This document shows, piece by piece, positions 16,284-25,736 of a DNA stretch of 54,459 nucleotides. This stretch comes from an uncultured Corynebacterium sp. (GTDB lineage: Bacteria; Actinomycetota; Actinomycetes; Mycobacteriales; Mycobacteriaceae): assembly GCF_902489365.1 (NCBI RefSeq), contig NZ_CABTZR010000007.1, positions 1 through 54,459 on the forward strand. The letters are read 5' to 3'. Position numbers and translations under genes: made by a program. The stretch's first letter is position 1. The number at the start of each line of letters is the position of its first letter. The notes under the pieces were generated by a model. That model saw nothing but the letters and a program-made list of their open reading frames with translations. It searched no databases and had not been told where the DNA came from.

Positions 16284-16311
16284 ATTTTGGCACACCTCCC
16301 CGACTTTGCAA
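16284..16311 (-). promoter_or_regulatory. Candidate porH-porA promoter
   Basis: On the minus strand TTGCAA (16306-16311) and CAAAAT (16284-16289) are 16 bp apart. The -10 is extended (TGTGCCAAAATAG), close to the corynebacterial TGNGNTATAATGG pattern. This implies a leader of about 80 nt before porH. Confidence 0.5.
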
Positions 16312-16604
16312 GCAAATACGAGGGTTAATTTTTCGCGTGAAGTTTGGCGGGAATTAGACATTCAAAGAGAGTTATTTATTCACCCGCCGTTAACCTAACC
16401 AGCAACAACGCCCCTAACTGCGGAAATAAACAGCGACAGGCGCGAGGCTCCAAGAAATTTACCGCAGAACGTAACGCTAGCCGCTTCGCTAGCGATTCAT
16501 AGGCCCAACGAACAAAGCAAAGACGCGAAATATTTTTCGCGCGAACACGCTCACTTACCCCCAACCGGGGTAGATTAAGGATACGAAAAGGTCTCAGAAT
16601 AAAG
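16312..16604. other. AT-richer gene-free stretch with small palindromes
   Basis: About 290 nt between the porH promoter and the groEL terminator. Small hairpins are CGCTAGC (16475-16481 with 16488-16494) and CGCGAAA (16524-16530 with 16535-16541). No convincing reading frame is present; the 94-codon minus frame here has no porin or other recognisable features. Confidence 0.5.
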
Positions 16605-16636
16605 AACGCTCCCCACGGTTGACCGTGGGGAGCGTT
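16605..16636 (-). terminator. groEL terminator
   Basis: AACGCTCCCCACGGT (16605-16619) pairs perfectly with 16622-16636. On the minus strand the stem is followed by TTCTTTATT. It is located 52 nt after the groEL stop. Confidence 0.85.
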
Positions 16637-16688
16637 TCCTTTGCTACGGACTGAGACCACGAGACGCCTCAGCCTGGGGAGCTAGGTT

Positions 16689-18335
<1,647 letters not shown>

Positions 18336-18459
18336 GTGTTTGTGCTCCTTAAGCTTTGTTGAGGACGACACTCACGTCTGGATCTATGACGGACGCCCGC
18401 GACGGCACGGCTGGCGAGTGTTCTCCAGCCCCAACCACATAGATGATTTTGATTCATTT

Positions 18460-18486
18460 CTGGCACTTGCCATGTGGAAGTGCTAG
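18460..18486 (-). promoter_or_regulatory. CIRCE operator (HrcA site)
   Basis: CTGGCACTT (18460-18468), 9-nt spacer, AAGTGCTAG (18478-18486). It matches the consensus TTAGCACTC-N9-GAGTGCTAA at the GCACT/AGTGC core and spacing. A further half-site, TGGCACTC, begins near 18496. Confidence 0.85.
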
Positions 18487-18531
18487 CGACCATTCTGGCA
18501 CTCAGACCTAGCGACTGCAAGATTCAACACG

Positions 18532-18559
18532 AACGGGCGGTGCGAAAGCACCGCCCGTT
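18532..18559 (-). terminator. Terminator of the OPT transporter gene
   Basis: A perfect 12-bp GC-rich stem (18532-18543 with 18548-18559) closed by GAAA/TTTC. It lies about 75 nt past the OPT stop on the minus strand, with only a weak T tract after it. Confidence 0.7.
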
Positions 18560-18604
18560 AGAAACGAACCGCCCGTTAGAAACGAACCGCCCGCTAGATC
18601 GGAC
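18551..18604. repeat. 18-bp tandem repeat, about 2.9 copies
   Basis: CCGCCCGTTAGAAACGAA at 18551-18568 is repeated exactly at 18569-18586 and with changes at 18587-18604. The first copy includes the right arm of the adjoining terminator stem, so the arm exists three times against one complementary arm. Confidence 0.85.
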
Positions 18605-18633
18605 TGCCCGTCACAACGAAGTCTCTGACGCGT

Positions 18634-20607
18634 TTAAGACGCAGCTTTCTTCGCCGTCCACTTATACGCCGCGGCAATGCCGGCAACGAAGAGGATGACG
18701 CCAACGAACTTGGCTGCCGTTCCGCCCTCGAAGATCTCCAGCGGGGACTCGCCGCCCGACGCCGCGATGATGCCCGCATTGACCACGCCGAAGAGCGACT
18801 CACCCACGATGAGGCCGGTGGCCAGCAGCGTGCCCATGCGCTTGGCAAAGTCCGGCTTGGTCTGGCGGGCCGCCCACCGGTTGTAGAAGTAACCCAAGAA
18901 AGCGCCGATCGGCACCACAATGGTAATGGCTGCCGGCAGGTACATGCCCATGCCCACGGCCAGCGGCGACAGGGAGTACTTGTCGGTGAAGTGGCGCAGG
19001 CACTCGTCCACGATGATGATGACGGCACCAATTGCCGCGCCCAGACCGATGAGATCCCACGGCAGGGAGTTATCGAAAATGCCGGAGGCCACCGAGGACA
19101 TCAGCGCGGCCTGCGGTGCAGCCAGCGCGTCCTCACCAGCGCCTTCCATGCCTTGGAAGCCGAAGCCGGTGAGCATGACCTGTAGAATCGGCGGAATCAC
19201 CAGGGAACCGAAAAGGACACCGATAATGAGCGCTACCTGCTGCTTCCACGGCGTCGCGCCGACCAGCTGACCGGTCTTGAGGTCCTGCAGGTTGTCGTTG
19301 GAAATCGTCGCGATACCGAAGACAATGGCCGCGGTAAACAGCGTGTAGGCCACCAGCGACAGTGGCTCCGCGTCCGTCCCGCGGGTCACGGCGGCAATAA
19401 TCAGCGCGGCGGCGATGACCGCGATGATGCCGATGGAGGAAATCGGCGAGTTGGAGGCACCGATGAGGCCAGCCATGTAGCCGCACACCGATGCGATAAT
19501 AAGGCCCACAAGCAAGGTAAAGAGCACGGAAACCGTGATGAGGACGGCCATGTGGTCGTGAATATCGGTGCCACGCACGAAGTTCCACAGCAGCAGACCA
19601 ATCGGAATCATCAGGACCAGGATGGTGCCAATGACGTAGGGCGCCGGAATATCGCGCTCCTCCACCGCTACGTGCTGGCCGCCCTTGCGGTCACGGGAGG
19701 AGGCGAAGGACTCAGCCATGCCCTTGGCAATCGGGCCGGTGATCTTGATCAGCGTCCAGATCGCGGCGATAGCCATGGTGCCCACGCCGATGAAACGAAT
19801 CCGGCCGGAGAAGACGGAATCAACAGTGTCCATGAGCGTCGCCGGATCGCCCAGGGCCTCACCACCGGTGAGGATGGGCAGCAGGATGAGGTAGGAGATG
19901 ACGACGCCGACGAGCATGGCAATACCCACGGCCAAGCCCACGAGGTGACCCACGCCGACCAGCGCCAGCGAGAGGGAGCTACCCAGCGTCGTCGCGCCAG
20001 GGCCCAGCTTGAAGTAGGTGGCCACCTCCGAGGCGGCCGCCTTCATAGCCGCCAGCAGCGCCATGACGGCAGAAAGGATGCCGCCAAAGAGGATGACGTG
20101 CAGGCCCTTCGAGTTCTCTTCGTGGGCGGCCTCACCCTCCTCACCGGTGCTATCGCCCACCTTGAGGACCTCCGCCGCAGCCACGCCCTCCGGGTAAGGC
20201 AGGTCCGAGCCCGTCACCAGCGCACGGCGCAGCGGGATGGAGTACATCACGCCGAGCACACCGCCGATGGCGCACACCGCGGCGGTATCGATAAAGGAAA
20301 AGCCCTGCCAGTAGCCCACCATGACCAAGCCCGGGAGCACGAAGATGATCGCGGACAACGTGCCGGCCGCCGAGGCGATGGTCTGCACGATGTTGTTTTC
20401 TTTGATGTTGTGCCCGGCAAAACGGCGGAGCACCGCCATGGAAATCACGGCGGCAGGAATGGACGTAGCGAACGTCAGGCCCACCTTGAGGCCCAGATAC
20501 ACGTTGGCGGCGGTAAAGATAAGAGTAATGAGCCCACCAATGATGATGCCGCGCAGCGTGAGCTCGCGGAGCGTGGACTGGGAACCTTCGGCGGTGGTAG
20601 ACGCCAT
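18634..20607 (-). CDS. OPT-family oligopeptide transporter
   Basis: The 657-residue protein has many membrane segments and the OPT N-terminus: LTLRGIIIGGLITLIFTAANVYLGLKVGLTFATSIPAAVISM. The following GHNIKENNIVQTIASAAGT and PYPEGVAAAEVLK are diagnostic of the bacterial (archaeal-type) OPT branch. These carriers import small peptides or metal complexes across the inner membrane by proton coupling; the substrate cannot be read from sequence. AGAAAGGA precedes the ATG. The gene is divergent from the M20 dipeptidase, an arrangement that fits uptake of peptides and their hydrolysis. Confidence 0.9.
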   Translation of the reverse strand: MASTTAEGSQSTLRELTLRGIIIGGLITLIFTAANVYLGLKVGLTFATSIPAAVISMAVLRRFAGHNIKENNIVQTIASAAGTLSAIIFVLPGLVMVGYWQGFSFIDTAAVCAIGGVLGVMYSIPLRRALVTGSDLPYPEGVAAAEVLKVGDSTGEEGEAAHEENSKGLHVILFGGILSAVMALLAAMKAAASEVATYFKLGPGATTLGSSLSLALVGVGHLVGLAVGIAMLVGVVISYLILLPILTGGEALGDPATLMDTVDSVFSGRIRFIGVGTMAIAAIWTLIKITGPIAKGMAESFASSRDRKGGQHVAVEERDIPAPYVIGTILVLMIPIGLLLWNFVRGTDIHDHMAVLITVSVLFTLLVGLIIASVCGYMAGLIGASNSPISSIGIIAVIAAALIIAAVTRGTDAEPLSLVAYTLFTAAIVFGIATISNDNLQDLKTGQLVGATPWKQQVALIIGVLFGSLVIPPILQVMLTGFGFQGMEGAGEDALAAPQAALMSSVASGIFDNSLPWDLIGLGAAIGAVIIIVDECLRHFTDKYSLSPLAVGMGMYLPAAITIVVPIGAFLGYFYNRWAARQTKPDFAKRMGTLLATGLIVGESLFGVVNAGIIAASGGESPLEIFEGGTAAKFVGVILFVAGIAAAYKWTAKKAAS

Positions 20608-20703
20608 GTCAGGTCCTTTCTAAAAAGAACTTATAAACAATATGGACTAGAACCGTGCATATGTTACTACCTAGCGGCCGGTAGGCCGAGTTGAGGATCC
20701 GAG

Positions 20704-20709
20704 TAGGTT
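20704..20709 (+). promoter_or_regulatory. Candidate -10 box of the dipeptidase gene
   Basis: TAGGTT ends 7 nt before the ATG at 20717; this spacing suggests a leaderless transcript and favours that ATG over the TTG at 20708, which lies inside the box. Confidence 0.4.
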
Positions 20710-20716
20710 GGAGTGC

Positions 20717-22084
20717 ATGACCAAGATTTCTGAGTTTGTGAACAACGACCGCGACACTATTTTCAACCAGCTCAAGGAGCTCGTCTCCTTCAATTCCGTC
20801 CACAACGAGCCGGGCCTAGAGGACCAGACCGCGAAGGCGGCGGAGTGGGTCCACGCCGCGCTTGTCGACGGCGGTTTCACCCCCGAGGCCATCACTACCG
20901 CTGATGGTTCCACGGCGATCGTCGCCAAGCGCCCCGGCAAGGAGGGCGCGAAGACGGTGCTGCTGTACTCGCACTACGACGTGGTTCCTGCCGGAAACCC
21001 CGACGCGTGGGAGTCGGATCCCTTCACGCTGACCGAGCGCGATGGCCGCTGGTACGGCCGCGGCGCCGCTGACTGCAAGGGCAACGTCGCCATGCACCTG
21101 GCGGCGCTGCGTGCGCTCGACGCTAACGGCGGAACCGACCTCAACCTCACCGTGCTTATTGAGGGCTCCGAGGAACGCGGCGGCGAGGGCCTGTCCGCAC
21201 TCATCGAGGAGCGCCCCGAGCTCTTCGCGGCCGATGCGATCCTCATCGCCGATGCTGGCAACGCCAAGGTAGGTGTTCCGACGCTGACGACCTCCCTGCG
21301 CGGCGGCTCGCAGATCAACGTCAAGGTCTCCACCCTCCACTCGGCCGTGCACTCCGGCCAATTCGGCGGCGCGGCTCCCGACGCCGTCAAGGCGCTCATG
21401 CGCGCGCTGGATTCCCTAACGGATGAGTATGGCCGCACGACTATCGACGGCGTCGATTGCGAGGGCACCTGGCCTCTGGCTGAGGGCCAGGACACCGCCT
21501 ACACCGAGGAGAATTTCCGCGCCGACGCCCAGATGCTCGAGGGCACCGAAGTCATGGGCGCAAAGGACCCGGCCGGTACCACCGCCATCGCGGATATGAT
21601 TTGGGCCCGCCCGGCCGTGACCATCACCGGCTTTACCTCCACCCCGGTTGCCGAGGCCGTCAATGCCGTGCCGGCCACCGCAGAGGCCAACATCAACTTG
21701 CGTACCCCGGCCACCATGGATCCCCGCGCCACCGCGGAGGCCGTTGCCGAGCACCTGAAGAAACACGTCCCGTGGGGCGCACACATCGAGGTCACCATCC
21801 TGGAGGCCAACCTGGGCTTCGAAACCGATCCGTCCAAGCCCGCCGTAGCCCTGCTTGGCGAGTGCCTGGGCGAGGCCTACGGTTCCGAGACCATCACCCA
21901 GGGCATGGGTGGCTCCATCCCACTGACCGTGGAGCTGCAGGAGAAGCACCCGAACGCGGAGATCGCACTCTTCGGCGTCGAGGAGCCGCAGTGCACCATC
22001 CACTCTGCCAACGAATCGGTCGACCCGACCGAGATTGAAAAGATCGCCATCGCTGAAGCGCTCTTCCTGCAACGCTTCGCCTAA
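20717..22084 (+). CDS. M20-family metallo-dipeptidase
   Basis: The 455-residue cytosolic peptidase has the M20 zinc-site order: LLYSHYDVVPAG with His86 and Asp88, RWYGRGAADCKG with bridging Asp119, and EGSEERGG with Glu152/Glu153. The dimerisation domain follows at about residues 200-330, and the last His ligand is in PQCTIHSANE. The overall sequence fits Xaa-His/carnosine-type dipeptidases rather than DapE. It probably hydrolyses peptides brought in by the divergent OPT transporter; that link is inference. Confidence 0.9.
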   Translation: MTKISEFVNNDRDTIFNQLKELVSFNSVHNEPGLEDQTAKAAEWVHAALVDGGFTPEAITTADGSTAIVAKRPGKEGAKTVLLYSHYDVVPAGNPDAWESDPFTLTERDGRWYGRGAADCKGNVAMHLAALRALDANGGTDLNLTVLIEGSEERGGEGLSALIEERPELFAADAILIADAGNAKVGVPTLTTSLRGGSQINVKVSTLHSAVHSGQFGGAAPDAVKALMRALDSLTDEYGRTTIDGVDCEGTWPLAEGQDTAYTEENFRADAQMLEGTEVMGAKDPAGTTAIADMIWARPAVTITGFTSTPVAEAVNAVPATAEANINLRTPATMDPRATAEAVAEHLKKHVPWGAHIEVTILEANLGFETDPSKPAVALLGECLGEAYGSETITQGMGGSIPLTVELQEKHPNAEIALFGVEEPQCTIHSANESVDPTEIEKIAIAEALFLQRFA

Positions 22085-22136
22085 GCGCACCACAGCGTCG
22101 CACCTCGTGGCCCGGGTATCCCGGGCGGGCAGCGCA

Positions 22137-22192
22137 ATGCCCCTCCACCCCGGGCCGCTGGCGACGTGGCGGAACGCCAACAGGAGGGGCAT
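22137..22192. terminator. Structured region after the dipeptidase gene
   Basis: ATGCCCCTCC (22137-22146) pairs with 22183-22192 around a smaller GGCG/CGCC hairpin. There is no clear T run. It probably ends the dipeptidase transcript. The remaining bases up to 22320 should hold the mrp promoter, which I could not place with confidence. Confidence 0.5.
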
Positions 22193-22320
22193 ATATAACT
22201 GTATGAAACGAAAATGTGAAAATAGGGATTTCAGACTGTATCGTGAGCACTAGTAGACGCCCGCCAGTGCGCTGGGTTTAGCACAGTCCCCCGACAAGGA
22301 AAGGACGCCACCGCAACCTC

Positions 22321-25236
22321 GTGCTCACTCTCTTTTGCGCCTTGGTACTAACCACCATCGCCGCTCCATTCCTTATTTTTTACCTCGGCCGCCGCTCCTT
22401 CGGTCTCTTGGCAATCGTGCCCGCGGTTGGGTTCTTCTGGGTGCTCCAACGGCTGACCGATGGCACGCTGCGCGACGGCAACCAGCTGGCCTATGACCTC
22501 AACTGGATGCCAGCAGCGCACCTCAATGTCAGCTTCCGCATGGATGCGCTTTCCGCGTTATTCAGCCTCATCATCCTAGGCGTAGGCGCCCTGGTCCTGC
22601 TCTATTGCTGGGGCTATTTCGACCACTCCCGACGGCGCCTCGCCCTCTTCAGTAGCCAGATGGTGGGCTTTGCCACGGCCATGTATGGCCTGGTGATTTC
22701 CGATAATTTCCTGCTGCTCTACGTCTTTTGGGAAATCACCTCCCTGCTGTCTTTCCTCTTGGTGAGCTATTACGGCGAGCGAGCCTCGTCACGTCGCTCA
22801 GCGCAGCAGGCACTCATGGTCACCGTCCTGGGCGGTCTCGCCATGCTCGTGGGCATTACCCTCCTCGGCCGGCAGACCGGCGCGTGGTCTTTCAGCAGCA
22901 TCGCCGCCACCGAGGACCTCGCCAACACGCCCTACCTCACCGTGGCTATCGTGCTGATTCTCTGTGGTGCGCTCTCCAAGTCCGCCATCGCCCCAGCCCA
23001 CTTCTGGCTGCCCGGCGCCATGGCTGCACCGACCCCGGTCTCGGCCTACCTGCACTCCGCGGCCATGGTGAAGGCCGGCATCTACCTCGTCGCACGCCTT
23101 GCCCCTTCGGTGCATGACATCCCCACCTGGCACCTCGTGGTCCTCCCTTTGGGTGCCTTCACCATGCTGCTCGGCGGCTGGATGGCGCTCAAGCAACGTG
23201 ACCTCAAACTAATCCTGGCCTACGGCACCGTCTCGCAGCTGGGGTTTATCACCACCATCATCGCCATCGGCTCCCGTGAAGCCATGCAGGCGGGACTGGC
23301 GCTGACCTTCGCACACTCCCTCTTCAAAGCCGCGCTCTTCATGATCGTCGGCGCGATTGACCACTCGGCGGGCACCAGAGACATCGACAAGCTCGCAGGT
23401 CTGGGCAAGAAGAATCCCGCGCTGTATGTCCTGGCCATCCTCCCCGCGATGTCCATGGCCGGTATCCCGCCCCTGCTGGGTTTCGTGTCCAAGGAAGCCA
23501 CGCTCGAGACCATCATGGGCGAGGAGCTTCTGGTCGGCATGCCGCGCAACATGCTGCTTGTCACCGTCGTCGTCGGTTCCGCGCTGACGATGGCCTACGC
23601 GCTGCGCTTTTTGTGGGGCGCGTTCTCCTCCAAGGGCCAGGACGAGCCCTCTGAGGCGGTAGCACACATGCACCACATCGGCCCCTTCCTGTGGATCCCA
23701 CCGGCGGTGCTGACGCTGCTCACCATCTTCTTCGGACTGCTGCCGCTGCCGCTTTCCCACGGCATCACGCAGCACTTGGACAACACCTTTGAGGCACAGG
23801 ACGCCTCCGAGCTCGCCCTGTGGCATGGCTGGACCATCCCGCTGCTGCTCTCCGTGATCATTATCGCTGCGGGTTCCCTCCTCCACTGGCAGCGTCAGGC
23901 GCTCACCAAGGCCCAATTCACCTACCCAGCATTGGGCTCTGCCGACGATGCTTACGACGCCATCATCAACGCCCTGCGCCAGCTCTCCCTGCGCATTACC
24001 GCCTCCACGCAGCGCGGTTCGCTGCAGTTCAACCTCACGGTCATTTTCGCCACGCTCATGGTGCTGCCCATCGTCATGCTCATCAACGGTGATATCACCA
24101 ACGTGCGCATGATCGTGGCCGAGAACCCCTGGCAGGCCATCGCCGCGGTGATCATCATCATCGCCGCCGTGGCCGCCACGGTGCTGGATAACCGTCTCTC
24201 CGGGGTCATCCTGGTGGGTGTGACCGGCTACGCCTTGTCCTTCATCTTTGCGCTGCAGGGCGCGCCGGACCTGGCGCTGACGCAGCTCCTCGTGGAAACC
24301 ATCATCATGGTGCTCTTCATGCTGGTGCTGCGCCGTATGCCGGCCAATACCGAGTGGAAGCAGGACCCCAAGACCGGCCGCCTGCGCGCCTGGCTGGCGG
24401 TAGGCGTAGGCCTTGCCGTCACCGTGGTGGGTATGTTTGCCATCAACGCTCGGCGCGAGGAGCCCATCTCGCAGTACATGCCGGAGCTGGCCAAGGAGAT
24501 TGGCCACGGCGCCAACACGGTCAACGTCCTGCTCGTGGACCTGCGCGCGTGGGATACCTTCGGCGAGATCACGGTACTCGTCATTGCCGCAACGGGTATT
24601 GCGTCGCTGATTTTCCGCACGCAGAGCTTTACCCGCGCCTCCCGCCGCCCGACCTTGCAGGTCACCGGGCGCCGCTGGCTGGCTGCAGGCGTGGAATCGG
24701 AGAAGGCGCTCAACCGCTCGCTCATGGTGGACGTGAGCACCCGCATCCTCTTCCCCTCGATGATGGTGCTGTCCCTGTACTTCTTCTTCGGCGGCCACAA
24801 CGCCCCCGGCGGCGGTTTTGCCGGCGGCCTCGTAGCCGCTCTCGCGCTGATCCTGCGCTACCTGGCTGGCGGCCGCGAGGAGCTCGAAGAGGCGCTGCCT
24901 CTCGACGGCGGCCGCACCATGGCGGTAGGCCTGTTGCTCTCCCTCAGCGCCGTCATTACCCCGATGCTCTTGGGCTACCCGCCGCTGACCTCTGGGTACA
25001 CGAAGGTAGGCATACCGCTCATCGGTGATGTGTCGCTGCCGTCCGCGCTGATTTTCGACGCCGGTGTCTACCTCATCGTCATTGGCCTCACGCTCTACGT
25101 GCTGTCCTCCCTGGGCGCAAAGCTCGATGAGGAAGAAGAGATGCGTAAGCAACGCGCCCGCGATCGCGCACGCTCCCTGGCCCGCCGCGCACAAGCAAAA
25201 GAAACCGCTGCCACGCCAGAGAAAGGACACGCCTAA
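22321..25236 (+). CDS. mrpA: Na+/H+ antiporter subunit A (MrpA with MrpB-like C-terminus)
   Basis: The 971-residue first subunit of a Mrp antiporter exchanges cytoplasmic Na+ for H+ and supports alkali and salt tolerance. Residues 1-500 are the NuoL-like proton-channel region, with WEITSLLSFLLVSY and HSAAMVKAGIYL. The part after about 560 has the DUF4040/MrpA C-terminal pattern (TGYALSFIFALQGAPDLALTQLLVETI). The last 170 residues are MrpB-like (GGHNAPGGGFAGGLVAALA). The operon has no separate mrpB, so A and B are fused. The start is a GTG with AGGAAAGGA about 14 nt upstream. Its stop overlaps the mrpC start. Confidence 0.9.
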   Translation: MLTLFCALVLTTIAAPFLIFYLGRRSFGLLAIVPAVGFFWVLQRLTDGTLRDGNQLAYDLNWMPAAHLNVSFRMDALSALFSLIILGVGALVLLYCWGYFDHSRRRLALFSSQMVGFATAMYGLVISDNFLLLYVFWEITSLLSFLLVSYYGERASSRRSAQQALMVTVLGGLAMLVGITLLGRQTGAWSFSSIAATEDLANTPYLTVAIVLILCGALSKSAIAPAHFWLPGAMAAPTPVSAYLHSAAMVKAGIYLVARLAPSVHDIPTWHLVVLPLGAFTMLLGGWMALKQRDLKLILAYGTVSQLGFITTIIAIGSREAMQAGLALTFAHSLFKAALFMIVGAIDHSAGTRDIDKLAGLGKKNPALYVLAILPAMSMAGIPPLLGFVSKEATLETIMGEELLVGMPRNMLLVTVVVGSALTMAYALRFLWGAFSSKGQDEPSEAVAHMHHIGPFLWIPPAVLTLLTIFFGLLPLPLSHGITQHLDNTFEAQDASELALWHGWTIPLLLSVIIIAAGSLLHWQRQALTKAQFTYPALGSADDAYDAIINALRQLSLRITASTQRGSLQFNLTVIFATLMVLPIVMLINGDITNVRMIVAENPWQAIAAVIIIIAAVAATVLDNRLSGVILVGVTGYALSFIFALQGAPDLALTQLLVETIIMVLFMLVLRRMPANTEWKQDPKTGRLRAWLAVGVGLAVTVVGMFAINARREEPISQYMPELAKEIGHGANTVNVLLVDLRAWDTFGEITVLVIAATGIASLIFRTQSFTRASRRPTLQVTGRRWLAAGVESEKALNRSLMVDVSTRILFPSMMVLSLYFFFGGHNAPGGGFAGGLVAALALILRYLAGGREELEEALPLDGGRTMAVGLLLSLSAVITPMLLGYPPLTSGYTKVGIPLIGDVSLPSALIFDAGVYLIVIGLTLYVLSSLGAKLDEEEEMRKQRARDRARSLARRAQAKETAATPEKGHA

Positions 25237-25736
25237 TGGATGCCAACCTCATGCTCCTGCTCGCTGCGGGCGTGCTCTGCGGCACCGGAGTCTACCTGTT
25301 GCTCGACCGCGCGATGACCAAGATGCTGCTCGGTATCTTGCTGCTGGGCAATGGCGCGAACCTCTTCATGCTCATGGCTGGCGGCCAGGCGGGCTCGCCG
25401 CCTATCGACGGCCGAACCTCCCTCCCCTACGGCGATCAAATCGCCGATCCGCTGGCCCAGGCGATGATCCTCACGGCCATCGTCATTTCGATGGCACTGA
25501 CCGGCTTCATCCTCACCTTGGCCTACCGCCAATATCGCTACCGCACCGCGGACGTGATTGAGGACGACACCGAGGACACCGCCATCGCGGCGATTGCCTC
25601 GCGCCCGGGCAATGCTTCAGCCGCCCCTGACCACGACGCGTCTAATGACCCGACCACCGGCCGCACCACCAAGGAAGGCGATAAGTTTGGCCCCGAGTTC
25701 TTCGAGGCTCCTGTGAAGGAGGCGACCGATGAGTGA
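25236..25736 (+). CDS. mrpC: Na+/H+ antiporter subunit C
   Basis: The 166-residue NuoK-like subunit has three membrane segments in the first 105 residues, including GTGVYLLLDRAMTKMLLGILLLGNGANLFML and the conserved DPLAQAMILTAIVISMA. A polar C-terminal tail of about 55 residues is longer than in Bacillus MrpC. It overlaps mrpA (TAATG) and mrpD, so translation is coupled. Confidence 0.92.
   Translation: MDANLMLLLAAGVLCGTGVYLLLDRAMTKMLLGILLLGNGANLFMLMAGGQAGSPPIDGRTSLPYGDQIADPLAQAMILTAIVISMALTGFILTLAYRQYRYRTADVIEDDTEDTAIAAIASRPGNASAAPDHDASNDPTTGRTTKEGDKFGPEFFEAPVKEATDE

Noticed and set aside
16376..16660. A 94-codon minus-strand frame between porH and groEL
   Set aside because: It runs through the groEL terminator hairpin, is Arg/Leu-rich without motifs, and has no ribosome-binding site.
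18551..18604. Tandem 18-bp units as a possible CRISPR array
   Set aside because: The units are contiguous without unique spacers and there are no cas genes.
23209..25230. A 673-codon open frame on the minus strand opposite mrpA
   Set aside because: It is rich in His, Gln, Arg and Gly, has no recognisable domain, and mirrors the codon bias of the clearly genuine antiporter gene on the other strand.
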